Source: HGM04593 sp045636125 (GTDB taxonomy: Bacteria > Bacteroidota > Bacteroidia > Bacteroidales > Bacteroidaceae). From it: a stretch of DNA of 64,000 nt. The translations under genes and the position numbers were made by a program. The stretch lies in assembly GCA_045636125.1 (NCBI GenBank), contig JAZTWX010000020.1, forward strand, positions 62,001 through 126,000, written 5' to 3'. The notes under the pieces were generated by a model. It searched no databases and was not told the origin of the DNA. It saw only the letters and a program-made list of their open reading frames with translations. Below are positions 1 through 6,892 of the stretch, one piece after another (positions within the stretch are counted from its first letter, which is position 1; the number at the start of each line of letters is the position of its first letter).

Positions 1-1
1 C

Positions 2-574
2 CTAACATATGTAACCAACCTCACCCTCGACAGCCTGCAGGCCGCGCACCCCGGGCTCTACAACCACAAGATTGAGATTGTACCGGGGATGGGCCACGGC
101 ATAAACTACGAGACAACAACCCCGTGGCTGGCACAGTTCAAGCGCAACCCCCACCCCACATATTTCTACTGGGAAAATTATGAAATGTATGGCCGCAAAC
201 GCAAAGGATTCTACAACCTGCGCGCCGACGAAGAGGGTTGCAACGAGCAGGAGCGCGTATGCTACGAAATGAACATCAGCGACAACACCGTCACCCTCAA
301 CGTGAACAATGTCACATACCGCACAACGCGACAAATGGCCGGTATTCCAATGACTTTCCACAAGACATTCACCCCCGCCACAAAGGGAAAAGTAACCATT
401 TTCCTCAACGAGAAGCTTGTCGACCTGAAAAAGCCCGTGAAGGTTATCGTCAACGGCAAAGAGGTTGTGAATAAAAAGGTTAAGCCCACAACAAAAGCTA
501 TGGCCGAGAGCTGCGCGCTTTTCAACGACCCCGAACGCCTCTTCCCCGCCGCCGTGCAGGTAACAATTGAATAA
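2..574 (+). CDS. alpha/beta hydrolase, C-terminal part (5' end outside window)
   Basis: The frame is open from the first complete codon at base 2 and ends in TAA at 574, so only the last 190 residues are present. The segment GMGHGINYETT looks like the region around the catalytic histidine of alpha/beta-hydrolase esterases or peptidases. After it comes a beta-rich tail containing VIVNGKEV, which resembles a small Ig-like or beta-sandwich appendix. The nucleophile and acid residues, and any signal peptide, would lie upstream of the window. The internal ATG at 89 is not the start, because coding continues upstream of it without a stop. The substrate cannot be read from this fragment. The family call is moderately sure. 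Confidence 0.6.
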   Translation, partial: LTYVTNLTLDSLQAAHPGLYNHKIEIVPGMGHGINYETTTPWLAQFKRNPHPTYFYWENYEMYGRKRKGFYNLRADEEGCNEQERVCYEMNISDNTVTLNVNNVTYRTTRQMAGIPMTFHKTFTPATKGKVTIFLNEKLVDLKKPVKVIVNGKEVVNKKVKPTTKAMAESCALFNDPERLFPAAVQVTIE

Positions 575-610
575 TATCGCGCGGGGAGCCCGAAATGTGC
601 AAAAAAAATA

Positions 611-620
611 GTATCTTCGC
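611..620 (+). promoter_or_regulatory. putative -7 element for recR
   Basis: TATCTTCG at 612-619 differs from the Bacteroidota -7 consensus TAnnTTTG at one position. It lies about 80 bases before recR, in the only gap between the hydrolase and recR. No clear TTTG box was seen at the expected upstream distance, so this is a weak call. Confidence 0.35.
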
Positions 621-699
621 AACCCCGTAACAACTGGAGCAGTGGCCGCGCCACTGCGCGACGGAACCCACAAAAAACTGAACAACAGAAAAGAAACAG

Positions 700-1320
700 A
701 TGAGCCAAGAATATCCATCGGCACTACTCGAAAAGGCGGTGAGCGAGTTCAGCAAACTGCCTGGCATAGGGCGCAAGACAGCAACGCGCCTTGTGCTGCA
801 TATGCTGCGCCGCAAGGAGGACGAGGTTGAAGCCTTTTCAAGCTCCATCCTTCGCCTCAAACGCGAAGCAAAATATTGCCGCGAGTGCCACAGCATATCG
901 GACACCGACGTGTGCCCCATATGCGCCAACCCTCTGCGCGACCACAGCGTAATTTGCGTGGTGGAGAACATACAGGATGTTATGGCCGTGGAGAACACAA
1001 TGCAATACCGTGGCGTGTATCACGTTCTTGGCGGTGTAATATCGCCCATGGACGGAGTATCGCCCGCCGACCTGCACATTGACACACTTGTCGACCGCGT
1101 GGCAAGCGGCGAGGTAAAAGAGATTATCCTTGCGTTGAGTTCCACAATGGAGGGCGACACAACAAACTTCTACATATACCGCAAACTGCTGCAATACAAT
1201 GTAAAACTGTCGGTGATTGCACGTGGAATATCGGTGGGCGACGAGCTTGAATATGCCGACGAGGTTACCCTCGGACGCTCCATTGTCAACCGCACCCCAT
1301 TCACCGGAAAAACAATATAA
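700..1320 (+). CDS. recR: recombination mediator protein RecR
   Basis: RecR acts with RecO/RecF to load RecA on gapped single-stranded DNA. The 206-residue length is normal. The N-terminal helix-hairpin-helix is visible in KLPGIGRKTATRL (residues 19-31). A four-cysteine zinc finger follows (Cys60, Cys63, Cys72, Cys75). The Toprim domain runs from about residue 83 to 175 with VVENIQDVMAVE and later LALSSTMEGDTT. The ATG at 700 gives the expected N-terminus. The next gene begins 6 bases after the stop, so recR probably heads a short operon with the membrane protein and the GT2 and GNAT genes. Confidence 0.95.
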   Translation: MSQEYPSALLEKAVSEFSKLPGIGRKTATRLVLHMLRRKEDEVEAFSSSILRLKREAKYCRECHSISDTDVCPICANPLRDHSVICVVENIQDVMAVENTMQYRGVYHVLGGVISPMDGVSPADLHIDTLVDRVASGEVKEIILALSSTMEGDTTNFYIYRKLLQYNVKLSVIARGISVGDELEYADEVTLGRSIVNRTPFTGKTI

Positions 1321-1326
1321 CGAAAA

Positions 1327-1764
1327 ATGACAACCGCACAGGCACTTAAAAAGACACGCATAAACTTTTGGGTACACATTGCCATACTTGCAGCCATTGC
1401 CGCAGTTTTTGAAACAGGCTTGATTGCAAAGAACACGCTCGCAATGAGCGAACAGACACGCTACATTGTAGATGTTGCGGGCATTATGCTCACCATTGGA
1501 CTTATACCCCTTGCAATAAAAGGCTTTTCGTCGCAAATGCGCAAGGCCGCCAAGGAGAAGAGAGAGGAACTGCAGCAACTTTTTGTTGCAAAAAGCAACG
1601 CAAGAGTGGCATTGCTTTTCATTGTTGCCGCAACAAACCTTTTCCTCTACTACACTGCAAGCAACAACGGAGCATTCTACTGCGCCATTTTAGGCCTTGC
1701 AGCCCTTGTGTACAGCTACCCCACTGCGGGAACAATTGAAAACAGCAACCGGCAGGAAGAATGA
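1327..1764 (+). CDS. small multi-pass membrane protein of unknown function
   Basis: I do not recognise this 145-residue protein. It has four hydrophobic segments, at about residues 13-36, 45-66, 91-112 and 116-134. Basic residues and a short charged stretch (KAAKEKREEL, about residues 77-86) lie between the second and third. There is no signal peptidase site. The gene lies 6 bases after recR, and its stop overlaps the start of the GT2 gene in ATGA (1761-1764), which indicates translational coupling. A role in envelope or glycan biology next to the glycosyltransferase is only a guess from context. Confidence 0.75.
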   Translation: MTTAQALKKTRINFWVHIAILAAIAAVFETGLIAKNTLAMSEQTRYIVDVAGIMLTIGLIPLAIKGFSSQMRKAAKEKREELQQLFVAKSNARVALLFIVAATNLFLYYTASNNGAFYCAILGLAALVYSYPTAGTIENSNRQEE

Positions 1765-2954
1765 AACTTTCCATCATAATAATAAGCTACAACGTTAAAT
1801 ACTACGTGGAACAGTGCCTTTGCAGCATATTCAAGGCTGCAAAGGACGATATTCCCGTGGAGATATTCGTTGTGGACAACGCCTCGCGCGACAATTCGGT
1901 GGAATACCTCACGCAACAGTTCCCACAGGAGACTTACCCCAACCTGCACATTATAGGTAACGGAAGGAACATCGGGTTCGGCAAGGCCAACAACCAGGCT
2001 GCGGCAAAAGCAACGGGCGAGTATGTGCTCTTCCTTAACCCCGACACTATAATTACCGAGGATACACTGCGCGACGCAATAAAATTTGCCGACGAGCACC
2101 CGCAGATGGGCGCCCTGGGCACAATGATGCTCCACAGCAACGGCTCTTTTGCCTACGAATCGCGCCGCGGGCTCCCCACTCCCTGGACAGCGCTGTGCAA
2201 AATGAGCGGCCTGTGCCACCTTATGCCCCGCAGCCGCACATTCGGCAGGTATTATATGCGTTACCTCGACAAGGAACAGCCCTCGGAAATTGAAATTGTT
2301 TCGGGAGCATTCTTTATGGCCCGCCGCGACGCACTTGCACAGACAGGCCTCTTCGACGAGGATTTCTTTATGTACGGCGAGGACATTGACCTTTCGTACC
2401 GCTTCCTCAAGAAAGGCTACAAGAACTACTATATACCCTCGCCCATACTCCACTACAAGGGCGAGAGCACACAAAAAAGCACCTTCCGCTACGTGCACAT
2501 ATTCTATAATGCAATGCTCATCTTCTTCAAGAAGCACTATCGCCATTATGGAATAGGACTCACACTGCCCATAAAAACAGCTATTATCATAAAAGCCATA
2601 ATTGCAGTTATTGCGCAGAACATAAACAAGGCAAAGGATTTTATAATACCGCCCAAGCAGATACAGGATTTCAACTACATATACATTGGACGCAACAGCG
2701 AAAAGATAAAAGAGCTTGCCGAAAAATGGTGCCTCGACATAAAATATATCCCCGGCGACGAGCAAACAATGCCATGCGGCACACTGCCCCCCTGCGAAAA
2801 GAAAGAGAGCACACACATAATATACGACACAAGCGACTTTTGCTATAAATACATTCTCGACAGTTTCCGCCGTTCGGGGCACAATGCGCTCATAGGCACC
2901 TTCTACCCCGAAAAGGAGATAATAATAACCTGCACCGACGTGTTCACACGCTAA
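1761..2954 (+). CDS. glycosyltransferase family 2 (rhamnosyltransferase-like)
   Basis: The N-terminal GT-A fold starts with the family signature LSIIIISYNVKYYVEQCL. The metal-binding region appears as VVDNASRDNS and the DxD-like FLNPDT near residues 92-97. The VSGAFFMARRDAL and DEDFFMYGEDIDLSYR segments (about residues 178-211) match rhamnosyl- and other sugar transferases of this family that build cell-surface polysaccharide. The C-terminal 130 or so residues contain a hydrophobic stretch (TAIIIKAIIAVIA) and a more variable domain with no family that I recognise. The start overlaps the preceding gene by 4 bases. Donor and acceptor sugars are unknown. Confidence 0.88.
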   Translation: MKLSIIIISYNVKYYVEQCLCSIFKAAKDDIPVEIFVVDNASRDNSVEYLTQQFPQETYPNLHIIGNGRNIGFGKANNQAAAKATGEYVLFLNPDTIITEDTLRDAIKFADEHPQMGALGTMMLHSNGSFAYESRRGLPTPWTALCKMSGLCHLMPRSRTFGRYYMRYLDKEQPSEIEIVSGAFFMARRDALAQTGLFDEDFFMYGEDIDLSYRFLKKGYKNYYIPSPILHYKGESTQKSTFRYVHIFYNAMLIFFKKHYRHYGIGLTLPIKTAIIIKAIIAVIAQNINKAKDFIIPPKQIQDFNYIYIGRNSEKIKELAEKWCLDIKYIPGDEQTMPCGTLPPCEKKESTHIIYDTSDFCYKYILDSFRRSGHNALIGTFYPEKEIIITCTDVFTR

Positions 2955-2971
2955 CCCCCGGCAACAACCCA

Positions 2972-3487
2972 ATGAACAGCCCCAAAATAACACTGCGCGC
3001 CCTGGAGCCCGAAGACCTTGAACTGCTCTATACCATAGAGAACGACACCGAGGCGTGGGACACAAGCTCGGCAAGGGTGAACTATTCGAAGTTTGCAATA
3101 AAACAATACATTGCCCAGCAACCGCAAGAGCTTGCCGCCTGCGGCGAAATGCGCCTTGTGATAACCGACAGCGCAACCCACAAAGCCGTGGGCACAGCCG
3201 ACCTCACCGGCTACTCACCCACCGACCGCAGCGCCGAAATTGGCATTGCGATACTTAAAAGCGAACGTGGCAAGGGATATGGAAAGGCAGCTATTGAGGC
3301 GCTCGAACATTATGCACGCAATTTTTACAATATGCGTATGCTATACGCCCACACATCGGACAAAAATAACCCCGCAGCAAAAAATCTCTTCGCCGGCAGC
3401 GGTTACACACAGGTTGCAACCCTCCCCGAATGGCACTTTTACCGTGGCGAATATGAAGATTTGGCCGTTTTCAAAAAAAAAATGTAA
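2972..3487 (+). CDS. GNAT family N-acetyltransferase (RimJ/RimL type)
   Basis: This 171-residue protein has the full GNAT layout. The N-terminal ITLRALEPEDLELLY is typical of the RimJ/RimL and SpeG branch. The acetyl-CoA binding motif appears as SERGKGYGKAAIEAL near residues 93-107, followed by TSDKNNPAAKNLF, which is the usual beta5 segment. It starts 17 bases after the GT2 gene and is probably the last gene of that operon. The acetylated substrate (protein N-terminus, polyamine or sugar amine) cannot be inferred from sequence. Confidence 0.88.
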   Translation: MNSPKITLRALEPEDLELLYTIENDTEAWDTSSARVNYSKFAIKQYIAQQPQELAACGEMRLVITDSATHKAVGTADLTGYSPTDRSAEIGIAILKSERGKGYGKAAIEALEHYARNFYNMRMLYAHTSDKNNPAAKNLFAGSGYTQVATLPEWHFYRGEYEDLAVFKKKM

Positions 3488-3503
3488 AAAAGTTACCGAA
3501 ATA

Positions 3504-3535
3504 TTTGGAGGATTAAAAAAAAGCGCATACCTTTG
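3504..3535 (+). promoter_or_regulatory. promoter of tRNA-Asp
   Basis: TTTG at 3504-3507 and TACCTTTG at 3528-3535 are separated by 20 bases. This fits the Bacteroidota sigma-A pattern TTTG-N19-21-TAnnTTTG. Transcription should start near 3540, about 40 bases before the mature tRNA. Confidence 0.75.
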
Positions 3536-3577
3536 CACTCGCTTTGAGATACAAACAAAGCAGATATTTGAAATATT

Positions 3578-3651
3578 GGTGCGTTAGTTCAGTTGGTTAG
3601 AATACATGCCTGTCACGCATGGGGTCACGGGTTCGAGTCCCGTACGCACCG
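3578..3651 (+). tRNA. tRNA-Asp (anticodon GTC)
   Basis: The full cloverleaf can be folded. The acceptor arm is GGTGCGT paired with ACGCACC. The D arm is GTTC/GAAT-like. The anticodon stem CATGC/GCATG encloses CTGTCAC, with GTC at 3612-3614. The T arm is ACGGG-TTCGAGT-CCCGT, and the discriminator base is G at 3651. CCA is not encoded (GCA follows). The last 14 bases of the gene plus 2 flanking bases are repeated at 6747-6762, so this tRNA is the integration site of the downstream island, whose insertion left the tRNA intact. Confidence 0.97.
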
Positions 3652-3653
3652 CA
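3638..3653 (+). repeat. attL-like direct repeat at tRNA-Asp 3' end
   Basis: The 16 bases TCCCGTACGCACCGCA at 3638-3653 are repeated exactly at 6747-6762. The copy here covers the 3' half of the T arm and the acceptor strand of tRNA-Asp. The T-arm inverted repeat ACGGG/CCCGT brackets it, as expected for a tyrosine-recombinase core site. Confidence 0.85.
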
Positions 3654-3689
3654 AACGAGTTCCAAAGAAATTTGGGACTCGTTTTTATT
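3653..3689 (+). terminator. rho-independent terminator brought by the island, behind tRNA-Asp
   Basis: AAACGAGTTCCAAA (3653-3666) pairs with TTTGGGACTCGTTT (3671-3684) with a single G-U pair and a GAAA loop, and a T-run follows. It starts inside the att repeat, so the inserted element supplies a replacement terminator for the tRNA transcript. Confidence 0.8.
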
Positions 3690-4015
3690 ATGTATAAATC
3701 GCAAGGGCGTGAACAGAGGATAAAACATTGATAATAAAGCAAATAGCAGTGTGTTTCAATATCCTCTTATCTATATAAATTCTTACAATAAAGCAGAGGA
3801 GCGAATAAAGCAAAAAGGGTAAAAAAGGGGTATTTTGCAGTAGAAATGTTACCAACCTTGTTACCTATAGTGTTACCAAAAATTTTAAGAGTTTTCGGGT
3901 TTCGATAATTTGTTAAACATTTAATTACAACAAGTTATGTGGAATTTTTCATTCAGGGTTCATTTTTCTGGGTGAAATATTTAAGCAAACCCATAATTAT
4001 TCACTCGTTTGTGTT
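3690..4015 (+). other. non-coding left end of the tRNA-Asp island with TGTTACC repeats
   Basis: This AT-rich stretch holds no credible gene. Its notable content is three copies of TGTTACC at 3847-3853, 3859-3865 and 3871-3877, each separated by 5 bases (period 12). A further copy occurs at the opposite end of the island (6660-6666). Short direct repeats of this kind next to an att core resemble arm-type integrase binding sites. Alternatively they could be operator sites for the restriction-modification genes. Confidence 0.55.
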
Positions 4016-4023
4016 TATCTTTG
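4016..4023 (+). promoter_or_regulatory. -7 box directly before the DpnM-type methylase gene
   Basis: TATCTTTG matches TAnnTTTG exactly and ends only 7 bases before the ATG at 4031. With the usual distance to the start point, transcription would begin within about 3-5 bases of the start codon. The mRNA would then be essentially leaderless. No clear -33 TTTG was found. Confidence 0.55.
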
Positions 4024-4030
4024 CACTTGT

Positions 4031-4918
4031 ATGAATAAATTTATAGCAAGACCATTTGTGAAATGGGTTGGTGGTAAAACCCAGTTATTAGAGGAGGTAA
4101 AAAAGTCACTTCCTGCTGATATGCATATGCGTAATGGGTTGATTTATATAGAACCTTTTGTCGGTGGTGGAGCTGTGTTATTTTGGATTCTTCAAACATA
4201 TCCAAATATAAAACGAGCAATAATCAATGATATAAACGCCGAACTTATTTGTACGTACAGAATTATACAAAATAATGTCAACGAATTAATTCATCTTCTT
4301 GCTATTATACAAGACCAGTACATTTCATTAAACTCGGAAGAACGTAAAACTTATTTTTTAGAAAAGCGTAAGCTATTTAATTCTAAAAAGTGTTCAGATG
4401 TTGAGCTTGCTGCGTTGTTTATTTTCTTAAACAGAACTTGTTTCAATGGATTATATCGTGTGAATTCAAAAGGAGAATTCAATGTTCCGCACGGCAGATA
4501 TACTAATCCTAAGATATGTGATAAAGAGAATCTCATAGCTGTATCACAACTTCTTCAGAGGGTGGAAATTTTATGTGGTGATTTTGAGCAAACAGAAATA
4601 TATGCAGGTGAAAATTCCATTTTTTATTTAGACCCTCCATATAAACCTTTGTCAGAGACCTCTTCATTTACATCTTACACAAAAGAGGGATTTAATGATG
4701 TCGAACAAGTGCGACTAAGAGACTTTTGTACTCGTATCTCACAACAAAAAACGCATTTTATTGCTAGCAATTCAGACCCGATAGAGAGTTCTGGAACATC
4801 TTTTTTTGAATGCATATATCGCCAATTCAAAATAAGAAGAGTTTTTGCGACAAGACTTATAAATGCGGATTCAGAAAAAAGAGGCTTGATTTCTGAAATT
4901 ATGATTTCTAATGTATAA
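4031..4918 (+). CDS. dpnM: Dam-type adenine-N6 DNA methyltransferase, DpnM-like (GATC)
   Basis: The protein transfers a methyl group from S-adenosylmethionine to adenine, presumably in GATC, to protect host DNA from the neighbouring endonuclease. The AdoMet motif FVKWVGGKTQLL lies at residues 9-20, and the catalytic DPPY at 201-204 is followed by KPLSETSSFTSY. This order is that of the Dam/DpnM (D12, alpha) class. LFIFLNRTCFNGLYRVN (about residues 131-147) is also characteristic. The 295-residue length fits. Its ATG at 4031 sits just behind a -7 box. Base composition is far more AT-rich than the surrounding genes, consistent with horizontal transfer. Specificity for GATC is inferred from the DpnII partner. 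Confidence 0.93.
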   Translation: MNKFIARPFVKWVGGKTQLLEEVKKSLPADMHMRNGLIYIEPFVGGGAVLFWILQTYPNIKRAIINDINAELICTYRIIQNNVNELIHLLAIIQDQYISLNSEERKTYFLEKRKLFNSKKCSDVELAALFIFLNRTCFNGLYRVNSKGEFNVPHGRYTNPKICDKENLIAVSQLLQRVEILCGDFEQTEIYAGENSIFYLDPPYKPLSETSSFTSYTKEGFNDVEQVRLRDFCTRISQQKTHFIASNSDPIESSGTSFFECIYRQFKIRRVFATRLINADSEKRGLISEIMISNV

Positions 4919-5753
4919 AACACCTCAAATGAAAGATTTCAATTTATTTATTTCTCAACTTAGCGAAACAAATGCCACTTTGGATTCTTTTACCGATTTT
5001 GGAAAAGTATCTCGCAATGTCGCTAAAATCTCGATAAAACTGAATCAGTTGAATTATTTATTGGGGAAAGATGATTTGGAGACAGCTGTATTTGAATTGT
5101 TTGAGGAAAATCCCAAATCATTTGAAGTACTTGATATTTTGGTTGCTGTCCGCTCATCTGATAACAAAAAGGTATTAAATGAAAACTTTAATCCAGTTTT
5201 GGTGAAGTCATATTTTACAAATGTAGATAGCATTTGTAAATTTATTAAAGGGACTGGGTTGGCAGAAGTCTTTGCTTCAAATAAGATAACCAACCTTGTA
5301 GATTATGTTTTTGGAATTGAGGTAGGTCTTGATACTAACGCAAGAAAGAATCGAGGTGGAGATATTATGGCAAAAGCCGTAGCGAAGATTTTTGCAGATG
5401 CTGGTATAGCGTTTAGAACAGAAGTCAATAGTACGGAATTTCCTGAAATTACAGCACTAGGCGCAGACTTGAAACGTTTTGACTTTGTTATTAAAACGAG
5501 CCAAAAGACATACTTAATAGAGACCAATTACTATAATGGAGGAGGTTCAAAGTTAAATGAAGTAGCGAGAGCGTATTCAGAACTTGCACCCAAAATAAAC
5601 CAATATACATCATACGAGTTTGTCTGGATAACAGATGGACAAGGTTGGCACTCTGCAAAAAATAAATTGGAAGAAGCATACAAAATAATACCACAAGTAT
5701 ATAATCTTACATCTATTTCCCTTTTTATTGATGAACTAAAAGCAAACATCTAA
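4911..5753 (+). CDS. dpnII: type II restriction endonuclease, DpnII/MboI family (GATC)
   Basis: This enzyme of the DpnII family cuts unmethylated GATC. Recognisable family blocks are NLVDYVFGIEVGLDTNARKNR (split here as NLVDYV, then GIEVGLDTNARKNR, about residues 127-147), KRFDFVIK, YLIETNYYNGGGSKLNE and WITDGQGWHSAKN. The acidic residues in FDFVI and IETN probably form the nuclease centre. Length (280) equals that of known DpnII. The ATG at 4911 overlaps the methylase stop by 8 bases; the internal ATG at 4929 is an alternative start. Coupled translation behind the methylase would favour methylation before restriction. Confidence 0.93.
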   Translation: MYKTPQMKDFNLFISQLSETNATLDSFTDFGKVSRNVAKISIKLNQLNYLLGKDDLETAVFELFEENPKSFEVLDILVAVRSSDNKKVLNENFNPVLVKSYFTNVDSICKFIKGTGLAEVFASNKITNLVDYVFGIEVGLDTNARKNRGGDIMAKAVAKIFADAGIAFRTEVNSTEFPEITALGADLKRFDFVIKTSQKTYLIETNYYNGGGSKLNEVARAYSELAPKINQYTSYEFVWITDGQGWHSAKNKLEEAYKIIPQVYNLTSISLFIDELKANI

Positions 5754-5766
5754 TCAAAGAACAATT

Positions 5767-6651
5767 GTGATAACTCCCTACTATAAGTCTTTAGATAGAA
5801 ACTTTACACTCATAAAAGGAGATTGCATTGAATTGCTAAATCAGTTTGAATTCAAATTTGATATGATATTTGCAGACCCACCGTATCATTTATCAAATAA
5901 TGGATTTAGTGTGCATAGTGGAAAGAAAGTGTCTGTCAATAAAGGAGTATGGGATAAATCACAAGGTTACGAAAAAGATTATCTATTTGACAGAGAATGG
6001 TTATCTGCATGCAGGAACAAACTAAAAGACAATGGTACTATATGGATAAGCGGAACATATCATAATATATTTTCCATAGCACGTTGTCTTACAGAATTGG
6101 ATTTTAAAATACTTAATTGTATTACTTGGGTAAAGACTAATCCTCCTCCTAATTTATCTTGTCGCTATTTTACCCACTCCGCAGAATATATTCTATGGGC
6201 CAGAAAGAACTCCAAAAATCCTCATTTCTACAATTATGAACTAATGAAAGAGATTAATGGTGGTACCCAAATGCGTGATGTTTGGAATCTACCCTCAATT
6301 GCCAAATGGGAAAAGTCCTGCGGGAAACATCCAACACAAAAACCACTATGTGTACTATCTCGCATTATTCAAGCCTCAACAAAAGAAGGGGCATGGATAC
6401 TTGACCCATTTACAGGAAGCAGCACAACAGGAATAGCTGCAAATCTTTTAGGACGTCGTTTCCTAGGCATAGATATTAACGATGAGTTTCTGCAAATTAG
6501 CAAAGCGAGAAAAGAAGAGATAAGCAGTATTGTAAAGCAAAAAGAGTACATTAGTAGATTGCAACAACAAGCTAAACTGTTCGGTAAAACAACAAACAGT
6601 ATTATGGTATCAGACTTAGAATGTTCATATGCAAGAGAACTTCCCTTTTAG
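5767..6651 (+). CDS. dpnA: second adenine DNA methyltransferase, DpnA-like
   Basis: The catalytic motif DPPY is at residues 37-40, preceded by DMIFA. The AdoMet motif DPFTGSSTTG is near residues 213-222. This is the permuted beta-class order of DpnA and unlike that of the first methylase. HPTQKPLCVLSRII is a further family block. In the Streptococcus DpnII system the homologous enzyme methylates GATC also in single-stranded DNA and so protects incoming transforming DNA. The start codon is GTG at 5767, 13 bases after the endonuclease stop; no better ATG precedes the DPPY motif. With dpnM and dpnII it forms the classical three-gene DpnII cassette. Confidence 0.92.
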   Translation: MITPYYKSLDRNFTLIKGDCIELLNQFEFKFDMIFADPPYHLSNNGFSVHSGKKVSVNKGVWDKSQGYEKDYLFDREWLSACRNKLKDNGTIWISGTYHNIFSIARCLTELDFKILNCITWVKTNPPPNLSCRYFTHSAEYILWARKNSKNPHFYNYELMKEINGGTQMRDVWNLPSIAKWEKSCGKHPTQKPLCVLSRIIQASTKEGAWILDPFTGSSTTGIAANLLGRRFLGIDINDEFLQISKARKEEISSIVKQKEYISRLQQQAKLFGKTTNSIMVSDLECSYARELPF

Positions 6652-6659
6652 TCTATAAA

Positions 6660-6666
6660 TGTTACC
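6660..6666 (+). repeat. TGTTACC copy at the right end of the island
   Basis: This single TGTTACC lies 9 bases after dpnA and about 80 bases before the right att repeat. It matches the three spaced copies at 3847-3877 on the other side of the cassette. Confidence 0.5.
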
Positions 6667-6734
6667 AAAGTTGGAACCTAGACAAAACTAACTGATAAAT
6701 CGGTCTATTGCCTTATTGAGAAAGGGGTTTATTT

Positions 6735-6762
6735 ACGGGGCAGTAATCCCGTACGCACCGCA
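6735..6762 (+). repeat. attR-like repeat with T-arm mimic
   Basis: TCCCGTACGCACCGCA at 6747-6762 is identical to the tRNA-Asp 3' end. In front of it ACGGG (6735-6739) can pair with CCCGT (6748-6752) across an 8-base loop, copying the T-arm inverted repeat of the tRNA (7-base loop). There is no complete tRNA here. This marks the right border of a 3.1-kb insertion. Confidence 0.85.
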
Positions 6763-6763
6763 G

Positions 6764-6796
6764 AAAGCCTTTCAGTTATGCTGAGAGGCTTTTTTG
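6764..6796 (+). terminator. original terminator of tRNA-Asp, displaced by the island
   Basis: AAAGCCTTTCAG (6764-6775) pairs with CTGAGAGGCTTT (6781-6792) with one G-U pair, followed by a T-run. It starts 2 bases after the attR repeat, exactly where a terminator for the uninterrupted tRNA gene would be. Confidence 0.8.
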
Positions 6797-6838
6797 TTTG
6801 TGTATTGTGAAGAGAAAATTCAGGATAAATAATAAAAG

Positions 6839-6876
6839 AAGCGCTACACCATTACAGGTTTAGCGCCTTTTTCAAC
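6839..6876. terminator. bidirectional hairpin between the island and the GT9 gene
   Basis: GCGCTA and TAGCGC frame a 20-base hairpin interior, with T-rich tracts on both outer sides when read on the respective strand. It ends the minus-strand transcript of the GT9 gene and could also stop read-through from the island. Confidence 0.6.
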
Positions 6877-6892
6877 CTACCTGAAAATATTC

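Noticed and set aside
1716..3176. 486-codon minus-strand frame opposite the GT2 and GNAT genes
   Set aside because: Composition is rich in Cys, Tyr, Val and Leu runs without any domain, as expected for the antisense of a real gene; the + strand gene has clear GT2 motifs.
3847..3877. CRISPR array or plasmid iterons
   Set aside because: Seven-base repeats with 5-base spacers are far too short for CRISPR, no cas gene is present, and no replication protein accompanies them.
4031..6651. DpnI-type system (cutting methylated GATC)
   Set aside because: Two GATC-type methylases and a DpnII-family endonuclease are present; DpnI-type loci have no cognate methylase and a different nuclease.
6735..6762. 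Second tRNA-Asp gene
   Set aside because: Only the acceptor 3' strand and a T-arm-like hairpin exist; no D or anticodon arm precedes them.
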